From positions 369,946,271 through 370,010,270 of the forward strand of contig NC_080672.1 in the NCBI RefSeq assembly GCF_030247195.1: DNA of 64,000 nucleotides, read 5' to 3'. The notes beneath the pieces were generated by a model. The model did no database searches and was not told the DNA's origin. It saw nothing but the letters and a program-made list of their open reading frames with translations. This stretch comes from Topomyia yanbarensis (lineage: Eukaryota; Arthropoda; Insecta; Diptera; Culicidae). Positions 21,103-30,690 of the stretch are shown here, piece by piece (the stretch's first letter is position 1; each line of letters opens with the position of its first letter). A program made the position numbers and the translations under genes.

Positions 21103-21389
21103 AGAAAACGTCAACGCACGGGGTCAGCGCCCGCGCAGACGGAAGAAAGCAATAAATGTGTTACAAAAGACAAAAACCACTTAGCTTTAAACTGGTGTCC
21201 AACGACGAACCGATCCAGCTTATACAGCTGGTTATTGTTTAATCCTCACACGCGAACAAAAGACTGAGGACCGAACCGAACTGGCAAAATAACCTTGAAT
21301 GCGGATTAAAACTATTCTTTATCGCCTCACACAGCACTACGGACTAGAAAAAACAACCTCTGACTCGATGGAGAGCTCGTAAACGAATG
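21103..21389 (-). promoter_or_regulatory. 5' leader of the I-like element, likely with an internal promoter
   Basis: 287 nt between the element's 5' end and the ORF1 ATG. I-type elements use a promoter lying within the transcribed leader; that is the basis for the call. I see no clear TATA box. The leader starts CATTCGTTTACGAGC. Confidence 0.45.
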
Positions 21390-21405
21390 AATGTCACCTC
21401 TGTTT
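21390..21405 (+). repeat. Target-site duplication, right copy
   Basis: AATGTCACCTCTGTTT, identical to 15271-15286. Confidence 0.9.
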
Positions 21406-21477
21406 CTCAGAGATGGCTTGACCGATTTGCACAAACTCAGTCTCAAATGGAAGGTACAACCTTCCCACCGGCTGCTA

Positions 21478-21735
21478 CACACAGAAAAAAAAAAATCTTG
21501 GTAAAAGTAAGAGTGATTCGCTTTCAGCAAAAAAACAACCAACGCCTACTATTAGGTTGAAAGTAAAACTTTCAAATTAATCAACAATAATAATCAAAAT
21601 AAAAGTTTTCTATTTAAGCTGATGAAGAATAGTAATTAAAATAAAAGTTTTATTTTCAAACTAAGAGTATGCGTTAGTTGTTTTTTGCTAAGAGTGAAAA
21701 ACTCTTATTTTTACCAATATTTTTTTTTCTGTGTG
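21478..21735. mobile_element. TA-flanked MITE with CACACAGAAAAAA termini
   Basis: The ends CACACAGAAAAAAAA and TTTTTTTTCTGTGTG are inverted, with pairing continuing inward for about 60 nt (TCTTGGTAAAAGTAAGAGTG against CACTCTTA-type words near 21690; CAACCAACGC against GCGTTAGTTG). TA flanks lie at 21476-21477 and 21736-21737. Removing the element and one TA leaves GGCTGCTATTGAATTT, exactly the sequence of other composite repeat copies, which proves the insertion. Confidence 0.85.
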
Positions 21736-22376
21736 TATTGAATTTTTTATTGATTGGACCTCCGGTGCCGGAGTTACGGGTTGAAGAGTGCGACCACACA
21801 GCAAATTCCCATATAAAGTGAAAAGAAAAATTCTCAAAGGGGGGAGTAAGGGAAAGTTTCGAAATCGAATTTGCATTTTTGATGCCAAATGACTTTAAAA
21901 TGCATGAAACGTTGAGATTTGATGAAAGCTCGAAAAAAATTATTTGACAAAAATTTAATTTTTTGGACTTTGGCATATTTTTGCCTTTCACATGTAGAAA
22001 GGTTATGCAATCACTCTAAAAATCGTCAACCTAATCCCTAATTTCTTTGCCCTGTAAAGGCTTAGGTAGGAGTATGCAATGAGGGGTTGCTACTTTAAAA
22101 TTTAAAACTAGTTTAAAATTTCTTAATAAGTTGAAAATTTGCGGCACTCTATGTACCACCGGATCTTCCTCATTAATTCGCCGCTGGTTTCAAGCGATGT
22201 TTCAGTGTCGACACATAGTATCTCAAGATCTTGCCTGTCGATCCATTGTATGTATGTGCAAATCGTACTGAATATGTAATATACATTTCCATCATTATAT
22301 TAAACATGGAATCGTAGTTTGGACAAATGAGAAAGGCTCAAAATTGCACCACTAGGTGGATTAAATCAGGTTTTTT

Positions 22377-22990
22377 CACGTGTAAATGATATACGAGATG
22401 CGCATCCTTATTTTTGTATACACTTGAACTCAGCTTGCTATGTTTGAGCTCGTATATCCTGACTTGTACGAAAACTTGTACAGAAGCGCGATGTACAAGT
22501 GTGAACATCGGGTTTGTACCCGTGTACAAACCCGGATGCAAGGGCATGAGTTTGTACACCGGGTGTGCTGCCTTTGAGCCGTTTGCATAGAGTAATCTGT
22601 GAGGTTATATTCGAACAAAACATTTCGTCCAATGCTCTTTTGAGCAACGCTGGTTGGCTCATTTTAATGTTTCAATAAATTTTAGAATCTTTTGCGTTGA
22701 TTTAGCATTAAAAAGCTCTTCTCGATTGTATGGGGCTGGAGTTAGAATTTAAATTTAATTTTTTTAAGTTTAAACACGATGTTACACTATGTTTAAACAC
22801 GCAAATGTGAACTCCAGGTCATGCGCTTGTGTACAACTCCGGTACACATCTGCATATGAATGAAATGAACCGGTGCACAATCTCGTGTACAAGTTCGAGC
22901 TGAACTTGTACTTCAAAATATTGTACACAAGGTCAGCTCAGTATGTTTTCTTGAAACCAATATGTTACACAACATTTGTGCACACTATCA
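22377..22990. repeat. GTGTACA-rich repeat, block 1
   Basis: Many copies of TTGTACA/GTGTACAA in both orientations (about 22465-22560 and 22828-22935), sometimes back to back (GGGTTTGTACCCGTGTACAA). A similar block is at 24860-25145. Two sub-blocks flank plain AT-rich DNA, as if they were subterminal repeats of a transposon, but I cannot define its ends. Confidence 0.45.
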
Positions 22991-22999
22991 GCCAGTTGA

Positions 23000-24445
23000 T
23001 TCCATAATCACCAGTCCTCAAATAGCTCAATCAGTCGATGTAGTTCCCAACCGGATCCCTGGTACGATGACTAGATAAATATTGTTAAAAATATTGAAAA
23101 CAGTAACTGTCCCAGGTTGCTTCCTTGTGGAACACCTGAACTGCTGGCAAATCTGTAGGGCCGGTGTGGTCCATCTTGAACGTAAGTCGTCTGTCAATTA
23201 AGTAAGTTTCTAGCCAATAGATGAAGGCTAAAGAGCAGCGTAATCGGTTCATATTTACTCGTAGCAGCTGGTTATTTACGCAGTCGAAAGCTGCGTGAGG
23301 TCTGTATAGATTGCGTCAATTTGATCTCCATTCCCAACATGTTTTTATGAAATGTCTGTAGAAGAATAATTGAAATGTCTGTAAAAGTCTGTAAATGGTT
23401 TTGTAAATCCTATTTACACTAGGTTATTACCTTAAAAAGTAGCTTGAAATTAGTAAACTATTGTAAAGGAATCACTCGTATTCGGTTCAAATTATTCTAG
23501 TGCAATTTTCTTAAACACTGTTACTCTTTTAAAAATCTGTAGATTTCTGATTACGTCTGTAGTAGACCATCAAAAGTCTGTAGAATTACATAAATGTCCG
23601 TAAATCTGGCATCGCTGGATACGCGTCTATTGACCTTCGTTTGAGAAACCATGCTAATCAGCCGAAATGTTCGATTTTACTGCAGTGAAGAGCACGTCAC
23701 CTACCAAAATTTCTATTAGCTTGGATCCGGCACATAATATAGTTATCCGAAGGGAGGGGAGTGGGCGTAGCGTATTGGTAAATCGATTGCCTTGTACGCA
23801 GCGCACCTGGGTTCGAGTCCCGACCCCGCACATAGGGTTAGAAATTTTTCCTAAGAGATTTTTCTAACCCGAAGAGGCGAATGACCTTAAGGTTAAAACC
23901 TCTATAATTGAAATAAAAAAAAAAAAAAAGTTATCCGAAGGTATTTGGATATATCACGCTTATCACCTTTTTTGTGGCTAGGAAACATGATCGATTTGAA
24001 GGATTACCGTCAAAGCCAGCAACTGTAGATGATTTCAATTTTCGAATAGCATTAAGGGGTTACACCACTTTAGAACAAGAAAAAATAGGCATCCGGATTT
24101 TTTTAGATAGTCGTATGCAGACTCAACATGCATTTGTACAATATCTGCATCCATTGCCTGGCCCGGAGCCAAGTAAACTAAGCTCACAGCAATAGTATTA
24201 GCTAAACCAATCACATTAACCCCCGGGTGTTCTACAGCAGCGCTAACTGGAGTTCCGATTTTTGAGGAACTGTGCTTGCTGGAGACGGCAATAATTACGC
24301 CTCCTCCTCTCCTTTTCCCGGAAGAAGACAGGATCACGAACGTTCCGGTAAACTGTTTTGACATTACCAAACAGCTGAGCAGAGTGGATTTCATATACAC
24401 GGAGAACTCGAACCTAATGTTGTTGAATTTAATATAGCGTTGCAT
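23000..24445 (-). pseudogene. Remnant of a CR1-like LINE ORF2, split by a SINE
   Basis: On the minus strand an endonuclease piece comes first (24445-24035: RRGGGVIIAVSSKHSSSKI, then IAVSLVYLAPGQAMDAD, the middle of an APE-type endonuclease), then the SINE at 23754-23928, then a reverse transcriptase piece (about 23330-23060) with AAFDCVNNQLLRVNM, YWLETYLIDRRLTF and GVPQGSNLG-type motifs in shifted frames (frameshifts near the AAFD motif and near VFHKEAT). Most of the region between and the catalytic box are lost. Order and strand agree with one disrupted element. The clade is tentative. Confidence 0.65.
23754..23928 (+). mobile_element. tRNA-derived SINE (Feilai-like)
   Basis: Begins GAGGGGAGTGGGCG and carries RNA polymerase III boxes: A box TAGCGTATTGG (23768-23778) and B box GGTTCGAGTCC (23810-23820). 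The body contains the hairpin GGGTTAGAAA...TTTCTAACCC, then GAGGCGAATGACCTTAAGG, and a tail of A. Perfect 13-bp target duplications AGTTATCCGAAGG flank it (23741-23753 and 23929-23941). It depends on a LINE for mobility. Feilai is the well-known Aedes SINE; naming is from memory of its general plan. Confidence 0.85.
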
Positions 24446-25530
24446 TTTTTTTATGATGAAGTTTTCGGCCTCTGCTCAACTTATAAATGTTAATAGTATA
24501 CAATTAAGCACGTGATGTAACTGAATATGAACCCTTTGCCGTTTTCATCCCTAGTAAGTGTGCCATCTCGTGCACTATTGGTCGAATAATTGTTGTTGTT
24601 TAAAGGTTTTTTTTCGAAGTTGAAGCGCTCTTATCTCTGCTGGCTATTCACATCAATTTCGGCAACGATTCTATATTGTTTATGCAGTGAATGAACTACA
24701 AAGCGGCAAGTAGATTTGATGGTTTATAAGACGGTTCAGTTTTTAGCTAGTGCTCTGGGCGATAGCTGATACAAACACTGATGAATGCTGCAAATCGTAG
24801 CGGAAATACGTATCTGTGATATTGAAGTGCATTTTGGCTTTTTTTCAGTCTTCCCATGAACATCGATAAGTTTGCACCTGTGTACAAAATTTCGTGCACG
24901 TGTTCAACCTCAAACTTGCTTTGCCTTTGTGTACATGTTCGCATCGAAAACCGAACCCAAGCGAACGATGTGCAAACTTAGGTTTAAACACCGTGTACGT
25001 ACACCGTGTGCGTACACAAGAAAGGCACACTCAAAACAGAATGAGTCAACACTAGTGATGATGAGTGACAAACAAGTGTCAAAAACCTGAGTGTACGAAC
25101 ACCGCGTACGTACATGGAGTTCGATTGTGCAGACGAATATGTGTACGTGTTTTGGTACGCATTAGCGCGTTCGAGTTTGCACACGAAATGTGGGTTTCAG
25201 ATGAGCACAGAACTAGAGCGAACATGGTGTTCGATTTTCATTTGGGAAGTCTGCTTTTTTGACATTAAAAATGTCTTACTCCACTATCTGGGGCTAGGTG
25301 TCATTCTAAAATCTAAACTATCTCCCATGTAACGAAACTATGTAAGGTTTGCACGCTTATAGCTCCGATATTACTAGGTGGATTTTAATCATTCATACAC
25401 CAACCGATTCAGAAACACCTAACTTAAATATTGGTAATAATTTAATATCTTCCCAATAAAAGTAGACTTTTGGAAATTGGTAAAATTAAAAAGTTCACGA
25501 AAAACGGGGAAAATACCATTCGTGACGCAG
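24446..25530. repeat. Non-coding; includes GTGTAC-rich repeat, block 2
   Basis: Between about 24860 and 25145 the words GTGTAC, GTACGTACAC and their complements recur; GTGTACGTACACCGTGTGCG (about 24992) faces GTACGAACACCGCGTACGTAC-like sequence at 25095, enclosing a palindromic centre. Similar word use is seen at 22465-22935. No gene seen. Confidence 0.4.
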
Positions 25531-25930
25531 ATTTCTCAGACACAGCCGTCAAAAGAGGGCAGCTTAGTTGCTCAATGAAACACGAAAAGTCATAAATAGA
25601 AGCAACGCATGTCCGTTTAAATCAGTCGTTGCTCTTATCCCACACGAGCAACGTCGTCTCCGGGCGATGCAATAAGCGCTATCGATTTTCGGTAACGTTG
25701 GCATTTGCACACACTCGCACCTAAGTGACTAAACCAAATACGGTTAGTTTATAAATAGAGGTGACGCGTACCCGTTTGAATCAGTTTTTGTTCTTATGTC
25801 GAACGGGTAAGATCATGGCTGCAGCGTCTGGGCACTACAATAAGCGGTAGACGCTATGCATTTTCGGCAGCGGTGGTCGTGTGCGGATTTTTCGGGTACC
25901 AGCAAGGTGTCACAGAATGATTTGCAAAGT
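25531..25930 (+). promoter_or_regulatory. Tandem pair of TATA + initiator core promoters
   Basis: Two related units about 159 bp apart. Unit 1: ATAAATAGA at 25592 and TCAGT at 25622-25626. Unit 2: TATAAATAGAG at 25750 and TCAGT at 25781-25785. In both, the TATA-type A-run and the A of TCAGT are 32 nt apart, the spacing of arthropod RNA polymerase II core promoters. Further shared words follow in order (CCGTTTRAATCAGT, CTTAT, CAATAAGCG, GCATT or CGATTTTCGG). What they would transcribe is not clear: no long ORF follows. They could be promoters of a lost gene array, an LTR relic or a non-coding RNA. Confidence 0.4.
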
Positions 25931-26069
25931 GGGTGGGTGGGGTGGTTTGGATTTAATTCAATACGGTGCGTGCTGCTTAAGAGTGTTGCGTTTGAAAAAA
26001 ATATATTTTTATGCATGCGTGTGCGTTGTAACTTGTTAATCCATGTTTACGGCGCTTTGTAGCTGCGTA

Positions 26070-26536
26070 GGGTAAAGAGCCTATTGGTTTTCATATTTCG
26101 GTTATATGTTTTTTTATCAGTAAGGCATCTGAAAACGTGCTTCTGTAGTTATTGCACTGTTCAGCAGCGTAGTATTTTATATAGGAGAGTACACTCAGGT
26201 TTTTTTACGCGGATTTTGAAATTTACGCGGTTTTCATTAACGCGTTTTTTTTTAAATTTACGCGGTTTTCATTTACACGGCCTCTATTCCCTGCGTGAAA
26301 AATCTGAGTTTAATTGCATCGGAAACAATCACATTCCCAGCAGAACTTTTTGTTTTCTAATTTCAAACACTTTTGTTTCGTACTGCACACAACGGAAAAT
26401 TTTAAAACAGAACTTACCGTCCCAGCAGCAGTTGAAGCGGGTGTTCTTTTTCGATTCAAATTCAAGCCATGTCTTAAGCGTTACTGGACTTAAAATTGTT
26501 TTCCCAGTTTAACCAGTCAGAATATCTGTCCTACCC
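26070..26536. mobile_element. Possible TA-flanked element with GGGTA termini
   Basis: TA at 26068-26069 then GGGTAAAGAGCCTATTGG; at the other side CCTACCC then TA at 26537-26538. The left end resembles that of 2831-3687. The inverted match at the right end is only about 5 bp, so this is weak. The ACGCGG MITE at 26192-26310 lies within. Confidence 0.35.
26192..26310. mobile_element. ACGCGG-repeat MITE, copy 2 (short)
   Basis: TA (26190-26191) then CACTCAGGTTTTTTTACGCG at the left, and CTGCGTGAAAAATCTGAGTT then TA at the right. Only about two interior units remain. Same family as 1558-1934. Confidence 0.75.
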
Positions 26537-27399
26537 TATGTATTTAAAACACAGTTCTAATTGCGTTTTAAGGTATACAACAAATACGGTTGGGTATACT
26601 AATTTAAATTTTAAAATAAATCTGTTTTAAATTATGAAACAAACCGCTGTACTGAAGATATAATTATGTCAGTCCTATTACCACATAAAACACCTATATA
26701 ACATAAAACGCTGCAGAATTGGTTTAATAATACAATGTTTACACTACAGAGTTATAACACGTTTTAATAATTAGCAACAAGAAAAATGTCACCAAGATGG
26801 CATAAAAACCCGTTTTAACTGGTAGTGCGAACGTTGCATAACAATGTAATTTATCAAATAATTTCATTTTTCCACCACTAATCGATTAAGAAATACTTAA
26901 ACTTAAGATTGTTTACTTAAGTTCATTAGTACATTATTGAAAATTTAAATGGAAAATGAAATTTCATATTTTATGGACAATCTGTATATTTCCGTTGGCG
27001 AGCGTGGGTTTCCTCATCACAGCTCTCAATATGGAACTTTTCTTTTGAATATATTTTCTGGACAGACCAGCCTATTTTTACTAGATGGATCAGCCAAATA
27101 ATGCCAATCACCTAGTGAGATACTTGATTAATTAATAGATTACCGTTAAAAGACCTTCAATAAATTATGTTTTAATGGGGAGGGTCAGGGTATATAGCAA
27201 ATTGTAACATATGAAAACAGGCGAGTGAACAAGAACGTGTGTCGATATGTGTGATAGATAAAATTCATTTGCACGCTCTTGAAAAAAGCTATATTTTTAA
27301 TGTCACCGTGGTCGTGTCCTGTACACAACCCTTTAATTTTTTATAATATAGTGGAATTAAAACGGAAGACTTCAGAAAAAAGTGTTTAATAAGCTATAT
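26537..27399. other. No gene; contains a dispersed repeat shared with 62600-62665
   Basis: The stretch 26735-26800 (TACACTACAGAGTTATAACA, ATTAGCAACAAGAAAAATG) is the inverted counterpart of 62603-62660. Otherwise no recognisable structure. Confidence 0.45.
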
Positions 27400-29775
27400 G
27401 GAGGATATGAACAGAATGCACGAAATGAAAGAAATGAAATGAAATGAAATGAAAAACTTATCAGAATGAATTCAAATAATGAAACTAATATAATAGATAA
27501 AAGGAACTCAAATGAACAAAATGAATAAAGATAATTCTGAATCAAATATATGATTGAAAGGAAATGGTCATATTTTTAAATTTAAATTTATGCTTTTTTG
27601 TCACAGATTAAAAAAAAAGAATTTTATACAGAACTACGAAATAGGAGGAAAACACAATTTGGTCCGAAGCGCCATCTAGCGTGCAAATGATCCCCAACCA
27701 ATTCATAACGAATGCCTACTATTTATAAATTTTTACGGCGATCGATTAAGCCATTTGGGAGTCTATAAATCATATACATACAAACATTGACTTTTATATA
27801 TATTTAGATAGATAGAATTTTCAGGTCCATTTTTTAAATGTAATTGAAAATAGTATCCCATAAGGTGAGATGTCTTTTCGAGCCCCTTAAAAAGAGAGCA
27901 ACAGAGAGAGAATGATTTTCGTGAGTGAGATTGGTAAATATTTCAAAATTAACAGTTCCATTGAAGTAAGTAGGAAGGAGTGGGAAGTGTCCTAGTTTTT
28001 GTCTATAGCATAAAAACCGTGGATTGCAGTCGTTTTCCAGTTATCGCTTGCAAATTGTTTCGTTGCGGAGATATGGTTTAATACGTCCTCTATAAACGAA
28101 TACCATGCAAAAAACTACTAAGTGTTACTGCTATTGAAACTTCAATTGAAGGATAGAGCATAAATAAGGGCATATTATCATCATAATATCATCACAGATC
28201 ACTTATTATCACAATACCGGTAATGTTAGTTTTCATATGGCTTATTTGAAAATACTTAAAATTCAATAAGAGATACGAAAAGTTTAAAAAAGTACGTGGA
28301 GTGTCTGATTTCAAAATTTTTATCTTTAAGCATCAATTATTACCCAGTTAAGTCGAATATTTTTCTGAGTTACCCAAGAATGACCTTAATTTTAATAGAG
28401 TGGAGTAGGGTTAAGTAGGTCAGTTTTCTTTGGCGAGCTCGTGCGATGGTATTTTGCACTGATTTTGACAAATAAACATTCGTTGGAAAGTTTGTACATC
28501 TGACAACGTATTGGCAATTATGATTTTATGCCTGGCAAAATGTTTCTCAAGCTAAATCCAGCAAGACGAAGGTACTTTTTTCGACGTTTTTAAAATCTGG
28601 GAGAACGATAGGTCACTATATTCGAGGTTAGATTAAACAATGTACACGCCTAGAAAATCATCGGTTAACCTTTTATTTGTAGAGTATGAATACTGAAAAT
28701 TATTTTAAAATTAATAACACAAATAATACATGCAATCCATTGACGTCATTCAGGTAAGAAAATGAGGAACTGGTATATGATGTGAAAAATTTCATGAAGG
28801 AAAGAAATGTTGAAAAAACATGTTTTCAGCAGCTGTGTCTGACATTGCAATGCATTGTATTTGAGAATGATTTCTTCGGTGTCCTCGGCATCGCCAGAGT
28901 GTAGAATTGAAGTTGTGCATTCCGCCTCACGTACTTGTCTGTGCGACGATTATGTTTGTGCTTCGCAGCATTTTTTTAATTCCTTTTTCGATCATGTTTT
29001 TTTGCGATTATCTCTTTCAACAGCAACTTAAATTATTATATTGTTAACTCACGCGAAATATCTGACACATTTTGATTGATGATGAGCACTTTCCTTTCTC
29101 ACGAGCACGAATATTTTGAACGTAACCTTGAATTGTTTATAGGCTGATCAAATACTGGCGCCATCTTGAACAGATGCAATTGTTTTCTTTACGTTTGGCG
29201 TCTTTCGCGCGAAATTACGTACAATTTTTCTGTCAAAATAGTTCAAATTTACATTATAGTAATGACCTCTAGTGTCCACAAACGGTTTACCTATCGTGCC
29301 CCCAAGCGTATGTTTCATGTTGATGTTCGTATTTTTTTCAAAAACAAAGATCGAAAAATCCACACAAAATTTGTGGTCAGCATTTATTTTTACAGAAGCT
29401 AAAACTCACTTGCATTTTTTACATTCATTAAATGTGCTGCACTGAGGGCGAAAGACAATGCGCTTTCGCAGAACAACACACGATACCATAAATGATGCCA
29501 TAACTAATACAGCTGATCCACAGTAACAACCGATATGACAGTCGTAAACGATGTTCTTTACCGTGTACCTAATTCACGCAACATGAGCGACCTATATGAA
29601 AGTATAAAATAGTGCAACGTCACACCCCATAGTGCAACGTTTCGAAGGGACATCCCTCCATCTTCAGGTTTTGGGATTTGAACATTATTTAGTTACAGTT
29701 TTCTCATAGTATAAACATTTTACAAATTTTCGTGCAACTACAAATATTTTCTTTGCCAGGAAAGATATAACGCAG
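27400..29775. repeat. Long dispersed repeat, copy 2 (interrupted)
   Basis: Homologous to 1-2035 in the same orientation. The match stops near 28405 and resumes near 29620 (CCATAGTGCAACGTTTCGAA), so about 1.2 kb has been inserted relative to copy 1, or lost from copy 1. No coding region recognised. Confidence 0.6.
28405..29610. other. Unassigned insert within the long repeat
   Basis: Present in copy 2 and absent from copy 1. It starts around GTAGGGTTAAGTAGGTCAG. I could not find the inverted partner of that end. Two short opposed ORFs of about 75 codons near 29150-29400 are not recognised. Confidence 0.35.
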
Positions 29776-29813
29776 AATTTGTTTTGTGTGAGACTTGGAC
29801 ATTCAAAAATTTT

Positions 29814-30690
29814 TCAGATTAGTAGAAGATCTTTTGTAAGAAATGTAAAAAAATATAGACCAGCGATGACTCCATGCATACTATAATTAGTGCGTCGCGA
29901 TGGTAACCGTAATATAATGTTGTTGTGCAATGCTCGAGGTGCGACGTTTATGTTGATTAGTTCCAAAACAGCTGGGGCATCTATACAACCTTGCAGAGTA
30001 TCAGCGATGAACAAAGCTTTTGCTGTATTCCTTCGAACACACAGGGCCTTCCGCTGAATCAGCTGAAACCGGTTTTTATAGCTAGTAAGTCGATCGGACA
30101 GGATCTCTCCACAGAGCGTGAAACGTAGAAAACGACGCTGTACGGTTTCAATTCTTTTACTGCCGTTATCGGCTCCAAACTTCTGGGCAATATTCAAGAA
30201 TAGTGTCAAAGAACAGTACAGCGATTTTAGATGATAAATATTCGTAAATTTTTTGGCTATCCTGAAGATACATCCCAGTGCTCGAAACGCTTTACTAACT
30301 GCATAGGAGACATGTTGTTCAAACGTAAGTTGATAATTAAGAATCACTCATAGATGCTTCCCGTGGCTGACGCGTTTAATTTCTGTTTCTAGTAAACGGT
30401 AGTTAAAGTGAATCGAATCTTTCCTCCGTCAAAATGATACTTCCGAGCACTTCTTCGAGTTTACACACAAGTGGTTCGTGCTACACCAATCAGAAAAGGC
30501 TTGAAGCTGCTTAAAGGGAAAACTTGCAATCGTTAGTTGAACAAATTTGACGAAACATGAACCGCGAAGGACAATCGTGGAGTCTTCAGCACTAGATATA
30601 CATCATTGAAGTACAGCAGAAGCAACAACGGTCCCAAGTGGCTTTCTTGAGGTATTCCTGATGTAGAAGTGAATGTAAAGGCCTGACGAA
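29814..30690 (-). pseudogene. CR1-like LINE reverse transcriptase remnant
   Basis: On the minus strand from 30690: TSTSGIPQESHLGPLLLLL (the GIPQGS-type motif), LYFNDV, a stretch where the catalytic box should be (FAVHVSSNLF-like in place of FADD), FSDWCSTNHLCVNSKK with a stop after it, ETEIKRVSHGKHL then stop, and an open frame of 177 codons (30347-29814) with the C-terminal thumb/connection region (LTFEQHVSYAVSKAFRALG, RRFLRFTLCG). At least two stops and a lost catalytic motif make it inactive. Same broad family as the remnants at 14796 and 23000. Confidence 0.7.

Larger units (their letters stand above)
15287..21389 (-). mobile_element. Full-length I-like non-LTR retrotransposon
   Basis: 6103 bp on the minus strand between perfect 16-bp target duplications. 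From its 5' end (21389): a leader of about 290 nt starting CATTCGTTTACGAGC, ORF1, ORF2 overlapping it by 8 nt, and a 3' UTR of about 820 nt ending GATTTGAATAA. There is no poly(A) tail. Both ORFs are uninterrupted. An RNase H domain after the reverse transcriptase and a three-knuckle ORF1 point to the I group (I, Loner or LOA-type clades). The insertion splits a composite repeat. Perfect duplication and intact ORFs indicate a recent insertion that may be competent. Confidence 0.93.
21390..22376 (+). repeat. Composite GGCCC repeat, copy 2, right part
   Basis: Resumes at the right target duplication (21390-21405) with CTCAGAGATGGCTTGACCGA, has the body with GTGCCGGAGTTACGGGTTGA, a second TTTTGCCTTTCACATG start at 21984 and ends GAGAAAGGCTCAAAATTGCA, CCACTAGGTGGATTAAATCAG. 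A TA-flanked MITE (21478-21735) sits in it. Together with 15119-15286 this is one copy in + orientation. Confidence 0.75.

Noticed and set aside
23760..23830. Possible functional tRNA gene
   Set aside because: The pol III boxes belong to a SINE with poly(A) tail and target duplications; the cloverleaf is not kept.
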